From an uncultured Granulicatella sp. (lineage in GTDB: Bacteria; Bacillota; Bacilli; Lactobacillales; Aerococcaceae): 6,862 nucleotides of DNA. The stretch covers positions 1 to 6,862 of the forward strand of contig URWJ01000074.1 in NCBI GenBank assembly GCA_900551535.1, written 5' to 3'. The notes under the pieces are model-generated. The model ran no database searches. It saw only the letters and a program-made list of their open reading frames with translations, and was not told the DNA's origin. A program made the position numbers and the translations under genes. The first letter of the stretch is position 1; the number at the start of each line of letters is the position of its first letter. Below are positions 1 to 6,285 of this stretch, piece after piece.

Positions 1-3000
1 ATTCTTGAAGAGTATCTAAATTTGCTTGGGAATGCGTTTGTGATTCTTGTGGGGTCCTATCTCGGGCGCCTTCAATAGGAGGGGTGTTCAACAAGCCCTC
101 TTTAGTGGTTACTAAGGATGAAATTTCTGAGTCCCTTCCCTTATTATGAGAAGTTGTAGAAACTGAGGGAGAAATGTTAACAGAAGGATCCCCGGTTTGC
201 GTAGTTCCTCCACTGTTTCCTCCTGTTTTGGCAGGAGCAGCTTCTGCTGTTTGCTGCTGCTGTTGTTGCTGGGCATTCAAGTTCATCATTTTATTTCTAT
301 AGTCAGAAGTACTCAAGCAAAATGCGATCAAGGAACTTGGTTCATCTTCGCGGATTATAACGTCACTATCGGTAAAAATGTGTTCCGAAGGACAGGTTGG
401 ATAAACAAGGGGTTTCCACAAATACGCAGATCGATCTGCCCAAAAGTTGCTCAAGGTTTTCATCAATAATGATTTTTCAGGTTGTGGAGTGGATTCTACC
501 TTATTGACAGTTGTTGTTGTTATTACAGGTGGAAGCGGCTCCGACTTTGAATTATCTGATTCTCTAACTATTGACTTTGAATTTTCTGAAGTTTCTTTTA
601 CTACTGGCTTAGAAGTTAAATGAGTACTTGCGGTGGTCTTTCCAGAGGGGTTCAAAATGTTTTCTCCCCATTGGCTAATGGAATTTTCTAATTCAGTTTC
701 CAAGTTTTGATCTAAATTAGGAGGATTACAATTATTGGCCCGGGAATGTTCTCCCACAGGTGCCTCCAAAGTCTTAACATTCGCAGATGACAAATTATTG
801 CCTGAACTTCTAGAGTGAAGCGGTTCATCAACTGCGTCTTTGACATTTTTATAAATTTCCACAATTGGTGTGGATGTTTGTAATCGTATGGCTTGGTATT
901 TATCCTTATTAAGTTGTAATCTTTCCCTTTCACGTTCCAGTTCAAATTCTTTCGACAGGGCATCAAAATGCATTTGATCGAAAAATGTAGCTAGCTTACT
1001 CACCTTATTATTTTTACTATATTCATTAGCAAGTGATGCTAGTCCACATAAACTACTATCACTACTCATTTTTCTTATGTTAGGTCTAGTGCTTTTATCA
1101 TGAGTCATAGATATACCTGTTCCACTTCTGCTTATTGGCGGACGTTCTTCGGTTTGAGGGGTCAAAGAAGAAGAAACCGACGATGCAGAAGGTGTAACTG
1201 TCAAGTGACTAGTACCACTTGTTGGAATAATTGGAGTGTCGTCTTTAAAAGTGGTTATCGTCACGGCATTCTGTGGTTCGTTCGTTATGTCACGATTCTC
1301 TGTCGTATTCTTGCTATCAATTTTCGGCTTTTCGACATCTTTCAATTCCTCTAACGGTAATTCGTTCTTTTCTGGTTTCCTCGTCTTCGCCTTTTCATCA
1401 TGAAGTGATTTTTTGTCTTCGCTGTCTTTTCTTGAAGAATCGTAAAACAGTTTTTTCAGCTGCTTGGCCGTGATACGACTAATATCAGTTTCAGAAGGCA
1501 AATAGCTTTTTGCAAATATCGCAAATGTAGAGTTCCAATTTACAGCCTTATCGTATAGAGATTTGATAACCAGGTTCAATGGTAAATGTTGATCGCAAGG
1601 ACTATCTGCGTAAAAAGTATCCAGGTCTTGCAACATTAATTTTTGCTCCTCTGTAGCATTGCTCTTCAATTCGATAATTTTAGCTTGTCCACTAAGAACT
1701 TTATCTTTAGTCATACTATCCAATTTAATACGTTCCAATCGACTTAGGACACTCCCATAGAAATTATTGATCTTTTCCAGAATCTTATAGTATAGTTCCA
1801 CCTTCAGTTTGATGTCGATATGAGGTTTCCATTTTATTTTGCGTGGTGGGGTTATCAATTCATGAACTTCTAAATCAGAATATTCTAGTCGAACCACTAA
1901 ATCATTGTAACCAAAGTATTTGACATGATCTTTAGTGAAATCATGAGGACATTTCCCAATTCCTGTCACGCTATCTTTGTAACTCCAAAACATGACTTCT
2001 AAATATTTACCGAACGAATAATTCCAGGTTTTTTCGCTAATTTGTAAAATCGGAGTAGATGTCCCACATTTTTTACAATAACTCCACGTGAGGATAATAT
2101 CTTTTAATTTTGGTAATCTAGTTTGGAATTTTTCGATTAAAACGTCTACTTTTCCTGACCCATGAACATAGCTTCTATAATGATCCAAATACAGACCATT
2201 ACAGCCTTGTTGGCAGGGATACCTGGCAGTTCCCACGACGTTCTCGATAAACTGACCAATGGAAATATCACTGTCCCAAAAATAGTCAATAGTAACAATT
2301 TGAGGGCCAACGCAAGGTGTGGCAGTCTTTGTTGAAACCATTGAGTAGAGAACTGTTATAGACTGATGTGAGCCCGTACCAAGTAAGTTCTGTGATGATG
2401 AATATGAAACCTCCCATTGGCGACTTCTCTTCTGAAACTCAAGCTCTAAATTTTCAATTTCCATTTCATGCAGGAATTTTATTAAATTTCCTAAGTGTTT
2501 CTTAGTGATAGTCGATTCTAAGCCTTGAAGCATATTTAGTTGCGTTTGCCGATCTAAATCAGATTCGCTTTCATATTGATTGATCCTTTCTATGAGCTTC
2601 TTTTCCAAGCCTCTGGCTTTTTCCAATAAAAAGGGAATGGGGAAATCTACCGTTGGTGATACAGTCAAAATTCTGTTATTGAATTTGATCAAGAAATCTG
2701 CAAAATAACCTTCGAAAACTTGCAGTTTTTTGGATTCAGCTCTCTTCAAATAAACATCTGTAGAAAGTTGTATGAAATTATCGTTAAAAAATGAACTTTC
2801 CAACTTCAATGAAAAAATTGCGTAGACCATAAATTCAGAGACTTGTTTGATTTTTCTCAAGTTTTCAAGACTATCACCTCTTAACAAAATTGTTCCACCA
2901 AGTTCTGGGTTACAGCCCCGAAGAAATGTATATGTTTTACTGATGTTTCCATAAATGTAGCTTTTAACTTCAAAAGTTTCACATTCACCCATCTTAATAT

Positions 3001-5923
3001 TCGTAGCCAACTTATCCACAGAAATGGCAATATCTGCTTCTGTTAGCTTGGCAATTCTTTCAATGACTTGTGGTTTCATATTAAACTGTACGACAATGCC
3101 TGAGTCATTTAATAGTTCTAACGCGTACCCACTAACATTGGCGCCGACGTATATAATATCAGGATGTAATGACTTTAATCTCGAAACAAGTTTATCCAAA
3201 TATTCGCGCTCTTGCCTAAAGACGGACTCTATACTTAGAAAGTGGTTATTGTTCTTTTGGTACTCCAGTGGAAACATGATTAATAGTATCCTTGGGTTTT
3301 TCAAATGCCGTGGCATTGTTTTCGACGGCAATGCTTTCGAAAAGACAACCCCGTCGATATATTCTGAATTTTGAGGAGATCCACCACTAATTCTTTTTAT
3401 CTTAACGTAAGTTTGTCTAAAATCTAATGTGTTCAAATCCCTCGCGTTCAGGATGGTCCTTAAAACTTTACGCAAAGCGCCATCTAGAAGGGTTATCCAT
3501 TCTTGAGGATTGGAAATTTCTTGATCATTCAATAATTGTTTTAATAGGGCATGCATATGTAAAAGAGAGACTTCATTTAATTCTCTCTTTTTTTCCTTTT
3601 TCAGTTTGAATCCCGATATACTAGCGATTCTCTTCCAAGGATCGGTGTTGATATTGCTATTACTATTGCTATTATTATTGCTGCCACTGCTATTGCTGAA
3701 TTTTCTGTCAGTGAGTCTGCTTGCAGCGGATGAAGAGGCCTTGTCTTGCAAAGGAGAAGAATCGTCGTATAGATTATCGTCGCTTACTACAGAAAGTAAA
3801 TTGGGAGTACTATTGGTCAAGAAATTTAAGTCTCTATAAATGGAACTTTTCGAATTGTTGGGAAAATGCTTGCTTTTACTTTTCCTTCTAAACCTCATCC
3901 GCTGTAGTGAAGCTTGCGCTCGTTGAAAAGATTTTGTGGAGTTCCTCATTGATCTAATTGGATTGTCAGTTTTATGGTCATCATTCAATACAGAATATAT
4001 GGACATGGAACCTTCGTCCTCAGAAGAGTCTTCCTCGTTTAGAGGATATTCTAGGTAAGCGGACGTAGATTTAGATTTTGTCAGTGGGTTTCTTTTCTTC
4101 TTATCTAGAGTGAACGTCGTGCCATTGTCGTTTGAGGGAATGTTATTGTTGTCAGCAATACCGCTGGCACTGTTATTATTATTATTATTATTATTATTAT
4201 CATTATTTCCATTTGCCGTGTCATTTTGTTGCGAAGGACCTTTGGAATTGTAGTTGAATTTAAACTTGTAATTTCTATGAGCATAATTCCCGATAATACG
4301 ATTGGCAGGATCCAGTATGGAAGAAGACTGTGCAGACGAAGCGGGTGTTGCAGAGCTATTGTTACTGTCCTTGTTAACACTATTGCTGCTTACATAATGG
4401 AAAATAGACCTTCTTAAGGAATGCGCAGGATTATTGATGTTGCTGTTGCTATTGGTATTGTTATAGTTGCTGTTGTTGGAAGTAGTGTTGTTGAGGTTGT
4501 TGATGGTAATAGTGCTGTTATTGGTGTTATAATGTGGCCTCAAAGTGGAATTAGAGTTGGTATCGTAATGTGATATATTGTCCATATCTCTGATAGTGTA
4601 CCTTGTGGGCACGGAATCGAGGTGATGATGGCGACCGGGGTTGTCATCTTGATAATGCAAAGCCCTATCGTTTTCCGAATCGAATGAGATTTCCAGCGAT
4701 CCGCCTTGCTTTGTTGCTGGGATGGCCATCTTCGGTGGTGGTGGGGGTGTAGAAATGAACAATTTAGAATCTTCACCTGAGGTCATTATACTTTGTACGT
4801 CATCGTCATTTAATAGGTAGACCTCATTCTGCTGTTGAGGGTTATCCGTTGCTGCTACTGGATCATGGAGATCGGTACTGTTATGGTTGTCCTGTGAAAT
4901 GAGATGCAAATGCGAATGTGAATGAGAATATGGATTGGTATTGGAAGAACGAGAGCGAGAGCGAGACCTTGGCTCATTCAATTGCATTGTAGAATCATTC
5001 TCTTCATCACTGGAGTCCTCGTATGTGTCTGCATGCTCATAACAATTGTAACATACTCGCATCTTGGCATGACAGCCGAATCGATCACCATCTATCAAGA
5101 GAGTGCAACTGCTGCAAAAAATTTGGCCGCATATCCTGCAGTGGTGTTTCCTTCTGAAAGTGTTAAACGTTTTACCACAACTGAAACATTCTTTAGAACT
5201 CTCGTCCTTCATCCAATATTCCTTTGAGAGGACACCATTGTTACTGGTCTTGTCCTTCTTGCGGTTGTTATAAAATGCGAACAGGAAACTCTTGGACAGG
5301 GATGCGGTCAACGAAGAAGAGGCACTCTTTATCGAAGACACTTCATCGCCAACGTCGTCATGATCGCTGTCAGGAGTGCGCGCATAGGAATTCTGCATGG
5401 AAATTGGCCGATTGTTCCTAATGGGGATAGCAGTAACAGTGGATTTGGAGGCATATATGCTAGATCGTTTAAAGTTGGAGTCGTTCTTAATGGGCAGCTG
5501 CAGCGAGTGGGAAGGCTTATAGCGACTCGGATATCTCTTGATGGTGTTAGAGGGTATCCTCCCACTAGTTGTTGGCGGCATATTTTTCTTATTCACGCTG
5601 GTACTAGTGTTAGCATTAGCTTTAATATTCGAATGCGACGCAGTGCCGGTCACGTGACTTGTTGATGTCGCTGTTGCTATCGAGGATGATGTGGGGGGGC
5701 TTATTTTTGGCACGGAGATATTGCTCAGAATTGGGTTTGTCACTAGATCCGTCGTAGTCGACGTCGTAGATGTCGACATAATGTGCAGGGACGGTTTCTT
5801 AATATAGTTCGGTCTGGATAAGGTAGCATCGATTGTGTTCACAGATGAAGTACCAGTGGAGGACGACCGGACATGTGAGCCATCTGGAAAGGATATAGAT
5901 GCATGGGGTTCATCCGATGACAT
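1..5923 (-). CDS. FAB1: Fab1, phosphatidylinositol-3-phosphate 5-kinase (N-terminal 1974 residues, 3' end off the left edge)
   Basis: Fab1 phosphorylates PtdIns3P at position 5 to make PtdIns(3,5)P2 on vacuole and late-endosome membranes, controlling vacuole size, acidification and multivesicular-body sorting; it works in a complex with Vac14 and Fig4 (known biology). The start is the ATG at 5921-5923 (MSSDEPHASI), with A at -3. From there one frame stays open to the left edge, ending in ...DTLQE at residue 1974, with position 1 as the first base of the next codon. In order: disordered N-terminus (1-236), FYVE finger (237-297), low-complexity linker (about 300-780), CCT-like domain (about 785-1080), Cys-rich domain (about 1195-1400), disordered and charged region (about 1500-1960). 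The yeast protein is about 2280 residues, so roughly 300 residues, including the catalytic kinase core, are missing only because the window stops. I recognise the protein throughout and see no frameshift. It is divergent from the neighbouring cyclase gene. Confidence 0.98.
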   Translation of the reverse strand, partial: MSSDEPHASISFPDGSHVRSSSTGTSSVNTIDATLSRPNYIKKPSLHIMSTSTTSTTTDLVTNPILSNISVPKISPPTSSSIATATSTSHVTGTASHSNIKANANTSTSVNKKNMPPTTSGRIPSNTIKRYPSRYKPSHSLQLPIKNDSNFKRSSIYASKSTVTAIPIRNNRPISMQNSYARTPDSDHDDVGDEVSSIKSASSSLTASLSKSFLFAFYNNRKKDKTSNNGVLSKEYWMKDESSKECFSCGKTFNTFRRKHHCRICGQIFCSSCTLLIDGDRFGCHAKMRVCYNCYEHADTYEDSSDEENDSTMQLNEPRSRSRSRSSNTNPYSHSHSHLHLISQDNHNSTDLHDPVAATDNPQQQNEVYLLNDDDVQSIMTSGEDSKLFISTPPPPPKMAIPATKQGGSLEISFDSENDRALHYQDDNPGRHHHLDSVPTRYTIRDMDNISHYDTNSNSTLRPHYNTNNSTITINNLNNTTSNNSNYNNTNSNSNINNPAHSLRRSIFHYVSSNSVNKDSNNSSATPASSAQSSSILDPANRIIGNYAHRNYKFKFNYNSKGPSQQNDTANGNNDNNNNNNNNNSASGIADNNNIPSNDNGTTFTLDKKKRNPLTKSKSTSAYLEYPLNEEDSSEDEGSMSIYSVLNDDHKTDNPIRSMRNSTKSFQRAQASLQRMRFRRKSKSKHFPNNSKSSIYRDLNFLTNSTPNLLSVVSDDNLYDDSSPLQDKASSSAASRLTDRKFSNSSGSNNNSNSNSNINTDPWKRIASISGFKLKKEKKRELNEVSLLHMHALLKQLLNDQEISNPQEWITLLDGALRKVLRTILNARDLNTLDFRQTYVKIKRISGGSPQNSEYIDGVVFSKALPSKTMPRHLKNPRILLIMFPLEYQKNNNHFLSIESVFRQEREYLDKLVSRLKSLHPDIIYVGANVSGYALELLNDSGIVVQFNMKPQVIERIAKLTEADIAISVDKLATNIKMGECETFEVKSYIYGNISKTYTFLRGCNPELGGTILLRGDSLENLRKIKQVSEFMVYAIFSLKLESSFFNDNFIQLSTDVYLKRAESKKLQVFEGYFADFLIKFNNRILTVSPTVDFPIPFLLEKARGLEKKLIERINQYESESDLDRQTQLNMLQGLESTITKKHLGNLIKFLHEMEIENLELEFQKRSRQWEVSYSSSQNLLGTGSHQSITVLYSMVSTKTATPCVGPQIVTIDYFWDSDISIGQFIENVVGTARYPCQQGCNGLYLDHYRSYVHGSGKVDVLIEKFQTRLPKLKDIILTWSYCKKCGTSTPILQISEKTWNYSFGKYLEVMFWSYKDSVTGIGKCPHDFTKDHVKYFGYNDLVVRLEYSDLEVHELITPPRKIKWKPHIDIKLKVELYYKILEKINNFYGSVLSRLERIKLDSMTKDKVLSGQAKIIELKSNATEEQKLMLQDLDTFYADSPCDQHLPLNLVIKSLYDKAVNWNSTFAIFAKSYLPSETDISRITAKQLKKLFYDSSRKDSEDKKSLHDEKAKTRKPEKNELPLEELKDVEKPKIDSKNTTENRDITNEPQNAVTITTFKDDTPIIPTSGTSHLTVTPSASSVSSSLTPQTEERPPISRSGTGISMTHDKSTRPNIRKMSSDSSLCGLASLANEYSKNNKVSKLATFFDQMHFDALSKEFELERERERLQLNKDKYQAIRLQTSTPIVEIYKNVKDAVDEPLHSRSSGNNLSSANVKTLEAPVGEHSRANNCNPPNLDQNLETELENSISQWGENILNPSGKTTASTHLTSKPVVKETSENSKSIVRESDNSKSEPLPPVITTTTVNKVESTPQPEKSLLMKTLSNFWADRSAYLWKPLVYPTCPSEHIFTDSDVIIREDEPSSLIAFCLSTSDYRNKMMNLNAQQQQQQQTAEAAPAKTGGNSGGTTQTGDPSVNISPSVSTTSHNKGRDSEISSLVTTKEGLLNTPPIEGARDRTPQESQTHSQANLDTLQE
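251..271 (-). repeat. FAB1: Poly-Gln run in Fab1 (residues 1885-1891)
   Basis: Seven Gln codons (mixed CAG and CAA) follow MNLNA and precede TAEAAPAKTGG. The codon mixture makes it a less pure repeat than the Asn tract. It falls in a loop-like stretch shortly before the kinase core, whose catalytic motifs are outside the window. Confidence 0.92.
887..961 (-). other. FAB1: Highly charged predicted helix/coiled coil in Fab1 (residues 1655-1679)
   Basis: The stretch ALSKEFELERERERLQLNKD and the few residues after it alternate acidic and basic residues with Leu spacing that fits a single helix or short coiled coil. It lies within otherwise disordered, Ser/Thr/Asn-rich sequence between the Cys-rich domain and the kinase domain. 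A role in contact with Vac14, Fig4 or the kinase domain is possible but unproven. Confidence 0.6.
1724..2341 (-). other. FAB1: Conserved cysteine-rich (CCR) domain of Fab1 (residues about 1195-1400)
   Basis: This block is specific to the Fab1/PIKfyve kinases. Visible cysteines include C1204, the C1237-QQG-C1241 group, C1283-KK-C1286 and C1325 (CPHD). Aromatic landmarks are YFWDSDISIG, WSYCKKCG and FGKYLEVMFWSY, ending near HELITPPRKIKW. The paired cysteines suggest a metal site or structural clustering, which is inference. In the family it contributes to Vac14 binding and kinase regulation. Boundaries are approximate. Confidence 0.8.
2684..3571 (-). other. FAB1: CCT/GroEL-apical-like domain of Fab1 (residues about 785-1080)
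   Basis: This region resembles the apical domain of the CCT chaperonin family and is shared by Fab1 and PIKfyve, where it is needed for binding the regulatory scaffold Vac14 (family knowledge). Visible landmarks are the SLLHMHALLKQLL helix at about 786-798, IDGVVFSK at 856-863, NPRILL at 876-881 and the highly typical GGTILLRG at 1009-1016, followed by SLENLRKIKQ. The edges are my estimate. It is not a chaperonin ATPase: the equatorial ATP-binding parts of CCT are absent. Confidence 0.85.
3647..3697 (-). repeat. FAB1: Asn/Ser-rich stretch 3 of Fab1 (residues 743-759)
   Basis: All but two of 17 residues are Asn or Ser, with alternating NSNSNS pattern, ending just before TDPWKR and the Lys-rich entry to the CCT-like domain. 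It marks the end of the linker between the FYVE finger and the folded middle of Fab1. Confidence 0.9.
4172..4198 (-). repeat. FAB1: Poly-Asn tract / ATT trinucleotide microsatellite in Fab1 (residues 576-584)
   Basis: Nine consecutive Asn codons follow GNND. Eight are AAT, giving a pure ATT/TTA run of about 28 bases on the plus strand (4173-4200), then one AAC before SASG. Uninterrupted trinucleotide runs change length by replication slippage in multiples of three, so the frame is protected. It sits in the disordered linker, where length change is likely tolerated. Confidence 0.95.
4430..4528 (-). repeat. FAB1: Asn-rich low-complexity stretch 1 of Fab1 (residues 466-498)
   Basis: Seventeen of 33 residues are Asn, mixed with Ser, Thr and Ile. 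Codons AAC and AAT are mixed, so the DNA is not a clean microsatellite and is less slippage-prone than the tract further along the protein. Asn-rich linkers are typical of large S. cerevisiae proteins; a prion-like tendency is possible but not shown. Confidence 0.9.
4733..4747 (-). repeat. FAB1: Five-proline run in the Fab1 linker (residues 393-397)
   Basis: Five consecutive Pro codons give STPPPPPKM. Short proline runs of this kind can be SH3- or profilin-binding sites, but no partner can be named from sequence alone. Confidence 0.8.
4901..4969 (-). repeat. FAB1: Arg-Ser and Ser-His dipeptide repeats in the Fab1 linker (residues 319-341)
   Basis: Just after the FYVE finger the protein reads RSRSRSRSS, then a short NTNPY spacer, then SHSHSHLHL. 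At DNA level these are short hexamer-like repeats (gcgaga and atgcga/atgtga units on the plus strand). The RS part could be a kinase target and the His part could bind metal, but both ideas are inference; such low-complexity repeats are common in yeast linkers. Confidence 0.85.
5033..5215 (-). other. FAB1: FYVE zinc-finger domain of Fab1 (residues 237-297)
   Basis: All three FYVE signatures are visible: WxxD as W237-M-K-D240, the basic R+HHC+xCG patch as RRKHHCRICG at 257-266, and RVC at 289-291. The eight zinc ligands are C246, C249, C262, C265, C270, C273, C291 and C294, paired as CxxC motifs in the usual cross-brace spacing. FYVE fingers bind PtdIns3P, here both the membrane anchor and the substrate lipid of the enzyme. 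Nothing is missing, so membrane targeting should be intact. Confidence 0.97.
5216..5923 (-). other. FAB1: Fab1 N-terminal disordered region (residues 1-236)
   Basis: This segment is rich in Ser, Thr, Asn and basic residues and has no recognisable fold. A Thr/Ser run (MSTSTTSTTTD) and several RxxS-like basophilic sites (for example KRYPSRYKPS) are visible. It precedes the FYVE finger and probably serves as a flexible, phosphorylatable tail; that role is inference. Confidence 0.75.
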
Positions 5924-5943
5924 GCTGTGTGACGGTCTTGCAT
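5839..5943 (-). other. Upstream ORF overlapping the FAB1 start (34 codons plus stop)
   Basis: An ATG at 5941-5943 lies 20 bases before the FAB1 ATG in a different frame and runs through it, stopping at TGA (5839-5841). The peptide begins MQDRHTACHR. Its start context is poor (T at -3), while FAB1's own ATG has A at -3, so leaky scanning would be expected. It matters only if FAB1 transcripts start upstream of 5943, which cannot be seen here. Confidence 0.35.
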
Positions 5944-5957
5944 GTACAAGATGGAAG

Positions 5958-6038
5958 CTACCTTGCTATTCGAAATAGTTTTTTGTTTGGCCCTTTATTT
6001 ACTTTCCATATGGTTTTCGCGTTCGTCAAGAAGTACAT
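5958..6038 (-). other. Possible upstream ORFs in the distal FAB1 leader
   Basis: An ATG at 6036-6038 opens a 26-codon frame that stops at TAG (5958-5960), and a nested four-codon frame (MESK) runs from 6009 to 5995. Both lie wholly upstream of the FAB1 start. They are relevant only if the transcript starts more than about 90-115 bases from the FAB1 ATG. Confidence 0.2.
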
Positions 6039-6085
6039 TGCGTTTGCGTTGCCTTCGAGGCGAGACGAAGGAAGGAACATAAGAA

Positions 6086-6091
6086 TATAAG
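6086..6091 (+). promoter_or_regulatory. Weak TATA-like element upstream of YFR018C
   Basis: TATAAG within AATATAAGAAG sits about 110 bases upstream of the cyclase start, a plausible distance for yeast if transcription begins in the purine-rich leader. It departs from the TATAWAWR consensus, so it may be only A/T-rich background. Confidence 0.3.
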
Positions 6092-6125
6092 AAGCAAAGG
6101 AATAAGACGGCTTGTGATACATTTC

Positions 6126-6155
6126 ATGGAAAGAACAGGGGAGAGGAAGAGTTAG
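6126..6155 (+). other. Nine-codon upstream ORF in the YFR018C leader
   Basis: ATG at 6126-6128 starts a nine-residue frame (MERTGERKS) ending at TAG 6153-6155, 46 bases before the cyclase start. C or T occupies most of the -4 to -1 context (TTTC), with T at -3, so initiation should be weak. It would be part of the mRNA only if transcription begins upstream of 6126. Confidence 0.3.
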
Positions 6156-6201
6156 AGAGAGTCAACAGAAAAGAAATAAAAAGACTGAAAAGGTCGTCGG
6201 C

Positions 6202-6285
6202 ATGGGAATGAAGTACGTATTGCCTTTGCGACTAATTGGTCTAGCGTACCTGTTGGTGCTATTTCAGGTGCATAGGGTAACTGGG
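6202..6285 (+). other. YFR018C: Signal sequence of YFR018C (residues about 1-28)
   Basis: A basic start (MGMK, R10) is followed by a hydrophobic run, LIGLAYLLVLFQV at 11-23, and a polar exit HRVTGWE. This fits an ER signal peptide, cleaved near residue 28, or an uncleaved type II anchor. The five sequons downstream support a lumenal mature protein. Confidence 0.75.

Larger units (their letters stand above)
5924..6201. promoter_or_regulatory. Divergent intergenic region shared by FAB1 and YFR018C
   Basis: The 278 bases between the two start codons must carry both promoters and both leaders. I see no strong consensus TATAWAWR for either gene. A weak TATAAG lies at 6086-6091 on the plus strand, about 110 bases before the cyclase ATG. 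On the minus strand a CGCGAAA core like the SBF cell-cycle site lies at 6015-6021, about 95 bases before the FAB1 ATG; a chance match is quite possible. The last 80 bases before the cyclase ATG are A/G-rich, typical of a yeast 5' leader. Small upstream ORFs are described separately. Confidence 0.8.

Noticed and set aside
3024..3374. Plus-strand open frame of 116 codons opposite the CCT-like domain of FAB1
   Set aside because: It lies fully antisense to a conserved, recognised coding domain, has no homology I recognise, and is of a length expected by chance opposite a long gene.
4922..5227. Plus-strand 101-codon frame opposite the FYVE finger, with a hydrophobic stretch that looks like a membrane helix
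   Set aside because: The hydrophobic stretch is the complement of the constrained Asp/Asn/Cys/Tyr codons of FAB1. No promoter or family match supports it.
5360..5665. Plus-strand 101-codon frame opposite the FAB1 N-terminus
   Set aside because: Fully antisense to FAB1 residues 87-188 with no recognisable domain; treated as a shadow frame.
5899..6090. Plus-strand 63-codon frame crossing the FAB1 start into the intergenic region
   Set aside because: It overlaps FAB1 antisense for its first bases, has no family likeness, and would occupy the only available promoter space of both genes.
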